NCBI RefSeq assembly: GCF_022179645.1
Contig: NZ_BPRA01000006.1
Span: 124,001-188,000 of the forward strand
Reading direction: 5' to 3'
Source of the DNA: Methylobacterium thuringiense
GTDB taxonomy: Bacteria; Pseudomonadota; Alphaproteobacteria; Rhizobiales; Beijerinckiaceae
DNA: 64,000 nt
Shown here: one piece after another, positions 41,926 to 51,705 of the stretch
How positions within the stretch are numbered: position 1 is the first letter of the stretch
Layout: each line of letters starts with the position of its first letter
Position numbers and translations under genes: made by a program
Notes under the pieces: model-generated
Databases searched by the model: none
Seen by the model: only the letters and a program-made list of their open reading frames with translations
Told to the model about the DNA's origin: nothing

Positions 41926-44514
41926 TCAGAACTGACGCAGGTACGGCGCCGGTTTCTGTCCGAGGATGCGCCAGGTACCGGCGAGCCCGATCGCGACGGA
42001 GAGGATCACGGCGCTCGCCGCAGCGACGAGAGCGCCGCTCAGGTCGAGGCCGAAGTCGAGACGCATGACCTTGGTGACGATGACCCAGCCGGCGAGCGTA
42101 CCGGCCAGCAGCCCGAACAGCGCAGCACTGAGCCCGAGCGCGCCGTACTCGATCCCGTAGGCGATCATCAGCCGACGGCGGCTTGCACCCAGCACCTTCA
42201 GCACCACGGCGTCGTAGAGCCGCGCCCGGTGCCCGGCCGCGATGGCGCCGGCCAGGACGAACAGACTCGCCAGCACCGCCACCACGCTCGCCCCGCGGAT
42301 CGCCAGGGTGAGCTTGTGGACGAGCCGGTCGATCGTCTCCAGCGCGTCCTTGACCCGCACACTCGTCACCGAGGGGAACGCCTTGGCCACGTCCCGCAGG
42401 ACTGTTGCCTCCAGCGCCGGATCGGGGCCGCCCGGCAGCGTCAGCGTAGCGAGGTCCGAATGCGGCGCCCCGCGAAACGTGCCGGGCGAGAACACCATCA
42501 CGAAGTTGATGCCCAGCGAGCGCCACTCGACCTTGCGGAAATTCGCGATGGTCGTGGTCAGCGTCCGGCCGAGCACGTTGACGGTGACGGTGCTGCCGAT
42601 CTTGAGCCCGAGCGCCTTGCCGAGGTCGGCCTCGAACGAAAGCTTCGGGGTCTTGCCCTCCTCCTCGGTCCACCACTGCCCGTCGGTGAGTTTCGAGCCA
42701 TCGGGCAGGCTGTCCGCGGTGGTGATGCCGCGGTCGCCGTCGAGCACCCAGGCTGCGTCCTCCGGCGGCTTGATCTGCTCCACCGGCACGCCATCCAGCG
42801 CCGTGATGCGCCCGCGCAGCATCGGCACCCGCTCGAGCTTGGCCGCCGGCGCCTTGCCCTGGAGGAACCCCGTGAACGCGTCGGCGTCGCGCGAGGGCAC
42901 GTCGAGGAAGAACAGGTTCGGCGCCTTGCCCGGCAGGGTGTTGGTCAGCGCGCGGGTGATGTTGGCGTCGATGACGCTGAGCGTCACCAGCAGCGTCACC
43001 CCAAGCCCCAGCGACAGGATGATCGCCGGGGTCAGCGCGCCGGGGCGGTGCAGGTTGGCAAGCGCCATCCGCGGCCCTGCCGCCCGCGGATGCGGCAAGC
43101 GCCTTGCCCCCGCCATCAGACCGATCGCGACGAGGCGAAGAAGCCCGAAGGCGAGCGCTGCCGCTGCCATGAAGATCAGCGCGATCTTCCGGTCGAAGGC
43201 GGTGGCCAGGGCCAGTCCGGCCAGCGCCAGCAGGGCCGCCCCCAGGATCGCCTTGTAGCGCAGCCGCGTGCGCTGCGCCGACGGGTCGACGGTGTCGCGA
43301 AACAGGCCTGAGACCGGGATGTCGTGAGCGCGGCCGAGCGGCAGGATCGCGAAAGCGAGCGCCGTCAGTAGGCCGTAGGCGGCGGCCAGCGCGAGTTCGC
43401 CGGGGGCGAGCGTCGGCTCCAGAGGCAGCGGCAGGGAATCGCGAAACAGCGCGTCGATCAGGAACGGCATCGCCGCGCCGATGCTCAGCCCGATCGCTAT
43501 GCTGAAGGCGGCGATCAGCATCACCTGCGTCAGGTAGAGCACGACGACCTGCGAGCCCGGCGCGCCGACGCTCTTTAGTGTCGCGATCGAGCCGCGCTTG
43601 CGCTCGACGAAGGCGCTGACGGCGTTCGCCACACCGACGCCGCCCACGATCAGGGCGGTGAGCCCGACCAGCGTCAGGAACTGCGTGAAGCGCTCGACGC
43701 TCTTGGCGAAGCGCGGGTCGGCATTGAGACGCGAGCGCACCTCCCAGCCGGCATCGGGTAGCGCCTTGCCGATGGCGTGGCTCGCAGCCTCCAGCTCCGG
43801 GTCGGTGGCGGCGGGAAGCTGGAGCCGGTAGCTCCAGCGGTTGAGGCTACCCGGCTCGCCGAGGCCGGTCGCCCGCAACGCCTCCATCGCAACGATCAGG
43901 CGCGGGCCGAAGCCGATGCCGGCGGAGATGGAGTCGGGTTCCGTCACCAGCGCGGCCCGGATCTCCAGCGGCTTGCCGGCCACGGTGATGCGATCGCCGA
44001 CCTTGAGGCCGAGGCGGGTGAGCAGGACGGGGTCGGCCACGGCGCCGAAGACGCCGTCGCGCGTCGCCAGCAAATCGGCCACGGGTGCCGCCGGGTCGGT
44101 GGCGAGGCTGCCGACGGCCGGATAGCCCCCATCCACCGCCTTCAGCTCGACGAGGGCCGCACTGCCATCGGTCGCCACCGCCATCGCCCGCATCGTCGCG
44201 ACGACGGAGACGCGCCCTTGGCCCTCGAGGATCGCGGTCTCGGCGGTCGTCGCCTCGCGGTTGATCAGGCTGTAGGTGAGGTCGCCGCCGAGGATGCGCC
44301 GGCCCTCGCGGCCGAGGCCGTCGCCGAGCGAGCGCGAGATCGAGGTCACGCCGGCGATCGCCGCGACGCCGATGGCGATGCAACTGATGAACACGACGAA
44401 GCCGGAGAGGCCGCCGCGCAGTTCGCGCAGTGCGAGGCGCAGCGTGAGGGGCAGGCCGGAGAGCGGACCGCGCAGGGGGCGGCCGGGCTGTGGCGATGGC
44501 AGGGTGCCATGCAT
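41926..44514 (-). CDS. ABC transporter permease, FtsX-like (YbbP family)
   Basis: 862 residues with about ten membrane helices and two FtsX-type permease modules (helix groups near 265-430 and 725-860), separated by large periplasmic domains. It forms a MacB-like type VII transporter with the ATPase encoded 40 bp upstream. The E. coli counterpart is YbbP with YbbA, beside tesA; the same order is seen here with the esterase divergent. Role in lipid or lipoprotein handling is inferred. The start is the ATG at 44514 (GAGGG eight bases upstream); GTG at 44529 is an alternative. Confidence 0.9.
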   Translation of the reverse strand: MHGTLPSPQPGRPLRGPLSGLPLTLRLALRELRGGLSGFVVFISCIAIGVAAIAGVTSISRSLGDGLGREGRRILGGDLTYSLINREATTAETAILEGQGRVSVVATMRAMAVATDGSAALVELKAVDGGYPAVGSLATDPAAPVADLLATRDGVFGAVADPVLLTRLGLKVGDRITVAGKPLEIRAALVTEPDSISAGIGFGPRLIVAMEALRATGLGEPGSLNRWSYRLQLPAATDPELEAASHAIGKALPDAGWEVRSRLNADPRFAKSVERFTQFLTLVGLTALIVGGVGVANAVSAFVERKRGSIATLKSVGAPGSQVVVLYLTQVMLIAAFSIAIGLSIGAAMPFLIDALFRDSLPLPLEPTLAPGELALAAAYGLLTALAFAILPLGRAHDIPVSGLFRDTVDPSAQRTRLRYKAILGAALLALAGLALATAFDRKIALIFMAAAALAFGLLRLVAIGLMAGARRLPHPRAAGPRMALANLHRPGALTPAIILSLGLGVTLLVTLSVIDANITRALTNTLPGKAPNLFFLDVPSRDADAFTGFLQGKAPAAKLERVPMLRGRITALDGVPVEQIKPPEDAAWVLDGDRGITTADSLPDGSKLTDGQWWTEEEGKTPKLSFEADLGKALGLKIGSTVTVNVLGRTLTTTIANFRKVEWRSLGINFVMVFSPGTFRGAPHSDLATLTLPGGPDPALEATVLRDVAKAFPSVTSVRVKDALETIDRLVHKLTLAIRGASVVAVLASLFVLAGAIAAGHRARLYDAVVLKVLGASRRRLMIAYGIEYGALGLSAALFGLLAGTLAGWVIVTKVMRLDFGLDLSGALVAAASAVILSVAIGLAGTWRILGQKPAPYLRQF

Positions 44515-44554
44515 GGCGTCGGCCCTCACGCGATCCGCTGGAATGGACGCCGCA

Positions 44555-45238
44555 TCACGCCGCCACCGGCTCCTCGACCCGGCCCGCCCGCAGGCGGACC
44601 GTCCGGTCGCAGAGGCGCGCGAGGCCCGGATCGTGGGTCACGAGCACCAGGGTCGCGCCGCGCTCGCGCTTCAACGTGAACAGCAGGTCGACGATGCCGC
44701 GGCCGGTCGCCTCGTCGAGATTGCCGGTGGGCTCGTCGGCGACGAGGATCGCCGGATTCGGCGCGAGCGCGCGGGCGACGGCGACGCGCTGCTGCTCGCC
44801 GCCGGAGAGCTGGGCCGGATAGTGATGCAGCCGGTGGCCGAGGCCGACGGCGTCGAGTTCGGCGGCGGCGCGGGCCTGGGCGTCGGGTGCGTCGGCGAGT
44901 TCGAGCGGCAGCGCCACGTTCTCCAGCGCCGTCATGGTCGGCACCAGGTGGAACGCCTGGAACACGATGCCGATGTTGCGGCCCCGGAAGCGGGCCAGCG
45001 CATCCTCGTCGAGGCCGCCGAGATCGGTGCCGGCCACCGTGATCCGTCCGGAATCCGGCCGCTCGAGCCCGGCCATCACCATCAGCAGCGTGGACTTGCC
45101 CGAACCCGAGGGCCCGACGAGACCGACAGCCTCGCCCTTCGCCACGTCGAGCGCGATGCCGCGCAGCACATGCACCCGCGAGGGGCCGCGCCCGAGGCTG
45201 AGATCGATCCCGGACAGGATGACGGCCTTGTCGCTCAC
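44555..45238 (-). CDS. ABC transporter ATPase (YbbA/LolD family)
   Basis: 227 residues. Walker A GPSGSGKST, Q-loop FQAFHLVPTMTALENV, signature LSGGEQQR, Walker B ILVADEPTGNLD and switch His VTHD are intact. It energises the permease downstream. The intergenic distance to the divergent esterase is 126 bp, so a shared regulatory region is likely. Confidence 0.93.
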   Translation of the reverse strand: MSDKAVILSGIDLSLGRGPSRVHVLRGIALDVAKGEAVGLVGPSGSGKSTLLMVMAGLERPDSGRITVAGTDLGGLDEDALARFRGRNIGIVFQAFHLVPTMTALENVALPLELADAPDAQARAAAELDAVGLGHRLHHYPAQLSGGEQQRVAVARALAPNPAILVADEPTGNLDEATGRGIVDLLFTLKRERGATLVLVTHDPGLARLCDRTVRLRAGRVEEPVAA

Positions 45239-45364
45239 GACGGGACGACCGATGTGTGCGCGGATGGGGAAAGCATCATCGGCGAAAGGCTGGGTCCAGT
45301 GGGAGTTGCTTCGGGAATCGTCCGGCGCCTTGTGTCACGCATCGCGGACACGGGCGAGGCCTCC

Positions 45365-46048
45365 ATGCCCCGCGAGGCTCCGCATGTGGGGTGGCGGCCT
45401 GGCCGCCGCACGGCCGCGCTGGCACTCCTCTTTGCCGCAGTCACGCTTGGCGACCCGATGAGCAGCGCCCGCGCCGCCCGCCCGCTCAAGCTCGTCGCCC
45501 TCGGCGACAGCCTCACCGCCGGTTACATGCTGCCGGCCGAATCCGCCTTCCCGGTGCTGCTGGAGAAGGCGTTGAAGGCCCGGGGCCACGATGTCGGCAT
45601 CGCCAACGCCGGCGTCTCGGGCGACACCTCCACCGGCGGCCTCGACCGCCTCGACTGGTCGGTGCCGGACGGGACCGACGGCGTCATCCTCGAACTCGGC
45701 GCCAACGACATGCTGCGCGGCACCGATCCGGCCGTCACCCGCAAGGCGCTCGACACGATCATCGCGCGGCTGAAGCAGCGCGGTATCCCCGTGCTGCTTG
45801 CCGGCATGCGCGCCTCGACCAATCTCGGACCGGACTACGTGCAGACCTTCGACGCGATCTATCCCGATCTCGCCGGCCGCTACGGCCTGGTGCTCTACCC
45901 GTTCTTCCTGAACGGCGTCGCGGGCGATGCCGCCCTGGCCTTGCCGGACAGGCTGCATCCGAACGCGAAGGGCGTCGCGCGGATCGTCGAGAGCATCCTG
46001 CCATCGGTGGAGAGCTTCTTGGCGCGCCTCCAGCCGGGCGCACACTGA
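45365..46048 (+). CDS. GDSL arylesterase/thioesterase, TesA-like
   Basis: 227 residues of the SGNH hydrolase family. Signal or anchor region up to about residue 38; GDSL block VALGDSLTAGY with Ser49, Gly in the VSGDTSTGG block, Asn114 (GAND), and Asp195-x-x-His198 (PDRLHPNAKG). It hydrolyses short thioesters or aryl esters in the periplasm like E. coli TesA. The position opposite ybbA-ybbP is conserved with E. coli. thpR begins directly after its stop. Confidence 0.9.
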   Translation: MPREAPHVGWRPGRRTAALALLFAAVTLGDPMSSARAARPLKLVALGDSLTAGYMLPAESAFPVLLEKALKARGHDVGIANAGVSGDTSTGGLDRLDWSVPDGTDGVILELGANDMLRGTDPAVTRKALDTIIARLKQRGIPVLLAGMRASTNLGPDYVQTFDAIYPDLAGRYGLVLYPFFLNGVAGDAALALPDRLHPNAKGVARIVESILPSVESFLARLQPGAH

Positions 46049-46600
46049 GTGCCGCGGCTGTTCACGGGGCTGGAGATTCCTGCAGACGTCGTCGATCGGT
46101 TGAGTGCGTTCTGCGGCGGGCTGCCCGGTGCGCGCTGGGTCGACGAAGACGACCTGCACATCACCCTGCGCTTTCTCGGCGACGTCGACATCGACACGGC
46201 GAACGCGGTGCATGCCCTCTTGGAAGAGGCGCGTCCCCGCGCGCCGATCGCGATCGAACTCGACGGCCTCGCGATCTTCGGCGGGACCAAGCCGCGCGCC
46301 GTTTACGCGTCCGTCGCCACCAACACCGAACTCGCCGACCTGCAGGCCGAGCACGAGCGCATCGCCCGCCATGCCGGCCTCGACCCCGAACCGCGAAAGT
46401 TCACGCCGCACGTGACGCTGGCCCGGCTCAACCGCAGCACGGGGGCGGAGGCCGTCGCCCACTACCTCACGCAGACCGGCATCTTTTCGCGCGTGAGCTT
46501 CACGGCCAGGCGGGCGGCGCTGTTTTCGGCGCGGGCCTCGCGGGGCGGCGGCCCGTACGTCGTGGAGACGGCGTATCCGTTCGTTCTCGGCGAAGCCTAG
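46049..46600 (+). CDS. thpR: RNA 2',3'-cyclic phosphodiesterase, ThpR/LigT
   Basis: 183 residues starting with GTG immediately after the tesA-like stop. The two HxTx motifs are H37-I-T39 (DLHITLRFLGD) and H121-V-T123 (PHVTLARL). ThpR opens 2',3'-cyclic ends of RNA and can ligate tRNA halves in vitro; its cellular role is unclear. The stop TAG (46598-46600) is the first three bases of a family A repeat, so the gene now ends in repeat DNA. Confidence 0.93.
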   Translation: MPRLFTGLEIPADVVDRLSAFCGGLPGARWVDEDDLHITLRFLGDVDIDTANAVHALLEEARPRAPIAIELDGLAIFGGTKPRAVYASVATNTELADLQAEHERIARHAGLDPEPRKFTPHVTLARLNRSTGAEAVAHYLTQTGIFSRVSFTARRAALFSARASRGGGPYVVETAYPFVLGEA

Positions 46601-46702
46601 AGCGCTTTCCGACCAAGCGGATACCGGTTGGTCGAAAGAAATCGCGGCAAAACACAGCCTTACAGACGCCGAGCCGATGCAATCGGATCGGATACGGCTC
46701 TC
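46598..46702. repeat. Palindromic dispersed repeat, family A
   Basis: TAGAGCGCTTTCCGACCAAGCGGATACCGGTTGGTCGAAAG is the first hairpin, followed by GATGCAATCGGATCGGATACGGCTCTC as the second arm. Nearly identical in layout to the copy at 33753, with the stop codon of thpR as its first three bases. Confidence 0.75.
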
Positions 46703-46745
46703 GATCGCCTGCGTTCATCGCTTTTCAGCGGCGCTTGCCCGAAGC

Positions 46746-47117
46746 TCAGGGGCAGTAGCGTAGCGGGCGGCCGAAAGGGTCGTTGCGGCCGAGGCCGGGA
46801 CGGAAGCCGTAATAGCTCGGTTTGCCGAGGCCGTATTCCGAACCGACATAGCTCGGATCGTCCGGCGCATCGGTCGGCACCGGGACACGCCAGGGTGCGC
46901 AGCCGGCGAGGCGCCGCCGGGCCGGTCGCGGCACCAGGACAGCGGCATCGGCCTCGCCTTCGCCGCGCGGGAAGTACCGGGGGCCGGGGGCGGCCAGCGG
47001 TTCGTCGACGAAGTCGGGGAAATCGGCAGCCAGCACGCTGGCGCTGAAGCCGAGCGACACGCCGAGCGTGAACGGCAGCAGGGCGCGGCCGGCGGCCCTC
47101 CATCGTGCAGCGTGCAT
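46746..47117 (-). CDS. Small exported protein
   Basis: 123 residues. The ATG at 47117 has GGAG six bases upstream. Signal peptide RALLPFTLGVSLGFSASVLA, cleavage near residue 32; the mature protein is Pro/Arg/Tyr-rich (PRYFPRGEGEAD, YVGSEYGLGKPSYYGFRPG) with two cysteines. No family recognised. It is divergent from the porin across a 584-bp spacer. Confidence 0.7.
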   Translation of the reverse strand: MHAARWRAAGRALLPFTLGVSLGFSASVLAADFPDFVDEPLAAPGPRYFPRGEGEADAAVLVPRPARRRLAGCAPWRVPVPTDAPDDPSYVGSEYGLGKPSYYGFRPGLGRNDPFGRPLRYCP

Positions 47118-47701
47118 CGTCGACTCCGTGCCAGAGCGCGCGACCCTGCCACGGCATGGTGAACGCAAAGTTACCGGCTGCGCCCGTAGCGACTACAGGT
47201 GTCGCCGAAATACAACACGGTCTGGCGCTTGAAAAGTACGGCGGATGAAGGCCGCTCCGGCAACGTCAAACCTTTGATAGCCACGTTGCATCGACACGTC
47301 GGAGCCGAAAAATCATCCGCCGCCGTCCGGCCGTTTCCCGATCGACCCTGCGGTTCCGATTGCGGCTGTGCAATCTCCACTCAAGCAGGTGAAGTATTTT
47401 TGTGACTGTCTCCGCAAGAATCAAATTCTGCTTTTGCACGTCAAGTAAAGAATAATTGTCTTTCCACTTGTTTACGGATCAAGTCCTCTTGATTTGCCTA
47501 CAAGATCCCGATTAATACCGATTTTGTGCGCAGATCGCTCATGCGTCTTCATGCGTTGAGGATGTATGAGTACGTCGTGTGGCCGGTCGAGGGAGCGTTG
47601 CGTTCGTTTCGGCTCGCCGAGCTCCACGCGATCGTATCATCGGCGCCGAAAACAGCATCGATACGGAGTCGCTTCGCGGCGTCCGTGTGTGGAGTCTATC
47701 T
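47118..47701. other. Long AT-rich divergent intergenic region
   Basis: 584 bp, markedly AT-richer between about 47390 and 47530 than the flanks. The frames inside are short and lack codon bias. It probably carries promoters and operators for the exported protein and the porin. No repeat was recognised. Confidence 0.5.
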
Positions 47702-49249
47702 GTGACCCGTCTCACCTTGTTTGCGGCTCTCTTCGGAGCGCTCGTTCCATCCGCCGTGTCGGCCCAAGCCGTGTCCACTCAAGACGCGCCGGTAACGACC
47801 CCCGCGGCAGCCGGCGCGGCACCGCGAGCCAAGGCAAAATCGGTCAAGGCCGCGTCCGCCAAGGCCGCGTCCGCCAAGCCGGCGGCGGTTCCGGCCGCTC
47901 CGGGTCAGGCCCTGCAGCTCCGGCCGTTCTTCGCGCTCTACGAGGCCCTCGGCAAACCCGACGGCTGGAAGATCAACGGCTCGCTCCGGCCGCGGTTCGA
48001 AGGCCTCGGGGGACAGTTTCGGCCCTCGCCCGTGCCCGGCACCAACGACGTGTTCACGATGCAGGCGACCCTGTTCGCCGAGTACGACACCGGCCCGGTC
48101 CGTATCGGCGGCGAAATCTTCGATAGCCGCGCCTACTTCCAGCGCCGCAATTCGAACTCCATCGCCACCACCGAGGTGAATGCGCTGGAATTGGGTCAGG
48201 CCTATCTCGGCTTCGACCTCGAAGACGCCGTGGGCGCGGGCACGACGAGCACGTTGCAGGTCGGCCGCTTCACGCAGAACATCGGATCGCGCCGCCTGAT
48301 CGCCCGCAACCAGTTCCGCAACACCATCAACAGCTTCACCGGCGTCGCCTACGACTGGCAGAATGCGGACAAGGACCAGCTTCGCCTGTTCTACACCCTG
48401 CCGCATTTCCGCGAGCCCAGCGACCGCGCCGGCATCCTGAGCAACAGCGTCGCGTTCGACCACGAAGGCTTCGATGCGCAGTTGTTCGGCGGCATCTTTA
48501 CGAAGGCGAACGTGCTCGGCGGAATCCTGGAGGCCTACGGCTACGGCTTCATCGAGCGCGACGAGGGCAGCCAGCTCGAAGGCATCCAGACGCGGGACCG
48601 GCGCCTGTTCACGCCGGGCTTCCGGCTCTATCGCGCCCCAAAGGCCGGCCAGTTCGACCATGAGCTCGAAGCGATCTTCCAGACCGGCGTCGCCCGCAAC
48701 ACGGCGGCGATCACGGACGTCACCGACGTGCCGGTCAAGGCCTACTTCGTTCATGCCGAGGCCGGCTACACCTTCGACGCGCCGTGGGTACCGCGGATCT
48801 CGGCCGTTTACGACCACGCCAGCGGTGACGGCAGCAATCCGAACAGCAACAACCGGTTCGATACGCTGTTCGGCGCACGGCGCTTCGATTACGGGCCGAC
48901 CAGCCTCTACGGCCCGGTGCAGCGTGCCAACCTGATCTCGCCGGGCATCCGCTTCGAGATCGCGCCGGACCCGGTCTGGGACGCCTTCGTCGCCTATCGC
49001 GGTCTCTGGCTGGAGGACCCGACCGACAGCTTCGCCGCAACCGGCATCCGTGACCGCACCGGCCAGTCGGGAAGCTTCGCAGGCCAGCAGATCGAGGCGC
49101 GCCTGCGCTACTGGGTCGTGCCGCGCTCGATCGTGATCGATACCGGCGCAGCCTACCTCATCAAGGGCGACTTTTTGCGGAACGCCCCCAACGCGCCGAA
49201 CACCGGCGATACGATCTACGGGTATCTGACGACGACGTTCTTCTTCTAA
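47702..49249 (+). CDS. Alginate-export-family outer-membrane beta-barrel protein
   Basis: 515 residues. Signal peptide LTLFAALFGALVPSAVSA, then an Ala/Lys-rich linker with a duplicated KAASA unit, then an 18-strand-type barrel matching the Alginate_exp family (RPFFALYEALGKPDGWKIN, GYTFDAPWVPRISAVYDHAS, ending in Phe as outer-membrane barrels do). Start is the GTG at 47702 with GGAG seven bases upstream; GTG at 47687 is possible. No alginate biosynthesis genes are nearby, so the exported polymer or solute is unknown. Confidence 0.83.
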   Translation: MTRLTLFAALFGALVPSAVSAQAVSTQDAPVTTPAAAGAAPRAKAKSVKAASAKAASAKPAAVPAAPGQALQLRPFFALYEALGKPDGWKINGSLRPRFEGLGGQFRPSPVPGTNDVFTMQATLFAEYDTGPVRIGGEIFDSRAYFQRRNSNSIATTEVNALELGQAYLGFDLEDAVGAGTTSTLQVGRFTQNIGSRRLIARNQFRNTINSFTGVAYDWQNADKDQLRLFYTLPHFREPSDRAGILSNSVAFDHEGFDAQLFGGIFTKANVLGGILEAYGYGFIERDEGSQLEGIQTRDRRLFTPGFRLYRAPKAGQFDHELEAIFQTGVARNTAAITDVTDVPVKAYFVHAEAGYTFDAPWVPRISAVYDHASGDGSNPNSNNRFDTLFGARRFDYGPTSLYGPVQRANLISPGIRFEIAPDPVWDAFVAYRGLWLEDPTDSFAATGIRDRTGQSGSFAGQQIEARLRYWVVPRSIVIDTGAAYLIKGDFLRNAPNAPNTGDTIYGYLTTTFFF

Positions 49250-49280
49250 GCGGACGCGAAGGTATTCAGCGACCACCTGC

Positions 49281-49399
49281 CGTCATCCCGGGGCTCGCCG
49301 CGCAGGCGAGAACCCGGGATCCACCCGGGATGCACCGTTGGAGCAAGCCGTCGAGGCAAGTTTTGGGTTCCGGGTCCCGCTTCGCGGCCCCGGAATGAC
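49281..49399. repeat. Inverted-repeat element with CGTCATCCCGGGGC ends
   Basis: CGTCATCCCGGGGC (49281-49294) and GCCCCGGAATGACG (49386-49399) are inverted with one mismatch. About 119 bp lie between the two ends, with further internal pairing (GAACCCGGGATCCACCCGGG). Such elements are common between genes in this group. It separates the porin from convergent hisS. Confidence 0.6.
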
Positions 49400-49422
49400 G
49401 TGGAAGGACGCGGCCCGCCGGC

Positions 49423-50931
49423 TCAGCCGAAATGGCTGGCCAGGATCTCGCGGACCCGCTCGACCATCTCGGCGACAGGCACCGAGACCTGGGCCGGCCG
49501 GGCGGCCTTCCACTCGGCGTTGCTGGCGATGCTCTCGGCGGCCTTGGCGCCCGCGATCAGATCCTTGATCTGGATCTCGCCGGCCTCGCGCTCGTTCGAG
49601 CCCTGGATCAGGGCGATCGGCGAGCGGCGGCGGTCGGCGTATTTCATCTGCGCCTTCATGCCCGACGCACCGAGATAGAGCTCGGCCCGGATGCCGGCGT
49701 TGCGGAGTGCCGCAACGTGGGCCTGATATTCGGCGATGTTTTCGCGATCGAGCACGAGCACCACGACGGGACCGGGCTTCGCGGTGCCTTCGAGCAGCGG
49801 GCTCTTCACGAGTTGCAGCGCCGAGAACAACCGGGAGACACCGATGGAGAAGCCCGTGGCCGGCACCGGCTCCGAGCGGAAGCGGCCGACCAGCCCGTCG
49901 TAGCGGCCGCCGCCCGCGACCGAGCCGAAGCGCACGGTCTGGCCGTCCTCGTTCTGGACCGGGAAGGTCAACTCGGCCTCGTAGACCGGGCCGGTATAGT
50001 ATTCGAGACCGCGGACGACGGAGGGGTCGGCGCGGACGCGGTCCTGCCCGTAGCCCGCCGCCGTGCAGAGCCGCATGATCGTGTGCAGTTCGGCGATGCC
50101 CTCGCGGCCGGTTTCGGAGTCGCCGACGACATCCTGCCAGGTGCCGAACAGCTTTTCCCAGAAGGTCATGCGGTCGCCGCCCTCGTGCGGCGCGGCCTCG
50201 AACGAGACGTAGGCGAGGATGCGCTCGATCGCGTCGGCGCCGAGGCCCGCGCCCTTGGTGAAGTCGCCGCTCTCGTCCTTGCGGCCGGAGCCGAGCAGCA
50301 GGCGCACGCCGTCGGCGCCGAGCCGGTCGAGCTTGTCGATGGCGCGCAACACGGTGAGCCGCTGGCCGGCCTTGTCCGCGCCGGCGAGCCCGCAGGCCTC
50401 CATGACGCCGTCGAGCACCTTCCGGTTGTTGACCTTGACCACGTATTGGCCGGCCAGGCCGAGCCGGTCGAGCGTGTCGGCCATCAGCATGCAGACCTCG
50501 GCATCCGCCGCGACCGAGGCCGCGCCGACGATGTCGGCGTCGAATTGCATGAACTGGCGGAAGCGGCCCGGACCCGGCTTCTCGTTGCGGAAGACGTAGC
50601 CCGCCCGGTAGCTGCGATACGGCTTCGGGATCGCGTCGAAATGTTCGGCGACGTGGCGGGCGAGCGGCGCGGTCAGGTCGTAGCGCAGGCTGAGCCACTG
50701 CTCGTCGTCGTCCTGGAACGAGAACACGCCCTCGTTCGGCCGGTCGAGATCGGGCAGGAACTTGCCGAGCGCCTCGGTGTACTCGACGAACGGCGTTTCG
50801 AGTCCTTCGAACCCGTAGAGTTCGAAGGCCTGCTTGATCGTCTCCAACATGCGGTGCTGGGCGACGATCTCGGTTTCGCTGCGGTCGAGAAAGCCGCGCG
50901 GCAGCCGCGCCTTGGGTTTGTCGCCCGTCAT
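49423..50931 (-). CDS. hisS: Histidine-tRNA ligase
   Basis: 502-residue class II synthetase that charges tRNA-His. Motif 2 ([19 protein letters not shown]), the histidine A block [12 protein letters not shown], motif 3 region GFSIGVSRL and the C-terminal anticodon-binding domain are all present. Length fits the long alphaproteobacterial form. Monocistronic and convergent with the porin across the repeat element. Confidence 0.97.
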   Translation of the reverse strand: MTGDKPKARLPRGFLDRSETEIVAQHRMLETIKQAFELYGFEGLETPFVEYTEALGKFLPDLDRPNEGVFSFQDDDEQWLSLRYDLTAPLARHVAEHFDAIPKPYRSYRAGYVFRNEKPGPGRFRQFMQFDADIVGAASVAADAEVCMLMADTLDRLGLAGQYVVKVNNRKVLDGVMEACGLAGADKAGQRLTVLRAIDKLDRLGADGVRLLLGSGRKDESGDFTKGAGLGADAIERILAYVSFEAAPHEGGDRMTFWEKLFGTWQDVVGDSETGREGIAELHTIMRLCTAAGYGQDRVRADPSVVRGLEYYTGPVYEAELTFPVQNEDGQTVRFGSVAGGGRYDGLVGRFRSEPVPATGFSIGVSRLFSALQLVKSPLLEGTAKPGPVVVLVLDRENIAEYQAHVAALRNAGIRAELYLGASGMKAQMKYADRRRSPIALIQGSNEREAGEIQIKDLIAGAKAAESIASNAEWKAARPAQVSVPVAEMVERVREILASHFG

Positions 50932-51033
50932 GTGGATGTCGATCGTTCTGGAGGCCGGAGGCTGGACCCCGGCTCTATCGCAGGGGCCGGTCCGGCGGCA
51001 AGCGAAGGCGGAGTCGGACCAGCGCCGGCCCCA

Positions 51034-51144
51034 TCATCGCCGCATGGCGATGATCATCAGGCCGGAATAGGCGAGGGCGGCTGCCATGAGGGACAGGGGC
51101 GCGAGGCCGAGGAGCAGGATGTCCATGCCCACCATGAACGCCAT
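51034..51144 (-). CDS. Very small membrane protein (36 residues)
   Basis: MAFMVGMDILLLGLAPLSLM then AAALAYSGLMIIAMRR: two hydrophobic helices joined by a Pro. In-frame ATGs at 51144, 51135 and 51126 are all possible. It lies 102 bp upstream of hisS on the same strand. No ribosome-binding site is strong. Codon bias supports it; function unknown. Confidence 0.5.
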   Translation of the reverse strand: MAFMVGMDILLLGLAPLSLMAAALAYSGLMIIAMRR

Positions 51145-51211
51145 CCGCAGCTGTGTCGTCGAGCCGACGTTCGGTCGCTGCGTCACCGCTACCCACGTCG
51201 GGAGAGCGATT

Positions 51212-51246
51212 CCGAAGGGCGACGAGCCCTGCTCATCGCCCTTCGG
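51212..51246. other. Strong stem-loop
   Basis: CCGAAGGGCGA pairs with TCGCCCTTCGG across a short loop. It may be a structural or terminator-like element between the microprotein and the exported gene; no T run follows. Confidence 0.4.
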
Positions 51247-51399
51247 CTGGCCCTTTGCGTACGCGACTGCGCGGCGGCGGCCATCTGCCGAAAGCGTCGA
51301 TCGCGACCAGCGGTCGGGATCGAGGCAGGCCGGTGTAAGCCACGGTTAACCATGACGACCGAACCTCCCTACCTCCGGAGACAGCCGCGAGGGCGTCGC

Positions 51400-51705
51400 G
51401 TGCGCAGTCTGCTTTTCCTGGTTCTCGCCGGCTCGTCCTTGGTCGCGCCGCCGGCCTTCGCCGAGGAACCGCTGTTCCTGCGGATCCGCCCGAGCGACGA
51501 CGACGCGGCGGTCGCGGCGCGGGCGCGGGCCTTGCGGGAGGCGGTTTGGGCGCGTAGCGACCGTCGCGCACGCATCGCCATCGCGTCGGTCTGCACCGGA
51601 TGCCTGAAGCCGCTTCCGTCCGCTCCTCCGGGAGACCGCGACGGCGCCACCGCCGGATCGATCGCCGACCCGCCTTCCGCCCCCGCCACAGCAGGTGACC
51701 CATGA
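51400..51705 (+). CDS. Small exported protein
   Basis: 101 residues from the GTG at 51400, with GAGGG six bases upstream. Signal peptide SLLFLVLAGSSLVAPPAFA, cleavage near residue 21; the mature part is acidic then basic (RIRPSDDDAAVAARARALR) with a CTGC pair. ATG at 51352 is in frame. The next gene overlaps its stop as ATGA, which indicates translational coupling. Confidence 0.7.
   Translation: MRSLLFLVLAGSSLVAPPAFAEEPLFLRIRPSDDDAAVAARARALREAVWARSDRRARIAIASVCTGCLKPLPSAPPGDRDGATAGSIADPPSAPATAGDP

Noticed and set aside
47171-47405. Overlapping short frames on both strands in the porin upstream region
   Set aside because: Both strands are open over the same AT-rich DNA and neither shows codon bias or a start site.
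49432-51351. Long plus-strand frame leading into the exported gene at 51400
   Set aside because: Antisense to hisS; the signal peptide and ribosome-binding site place the true start at 51400.
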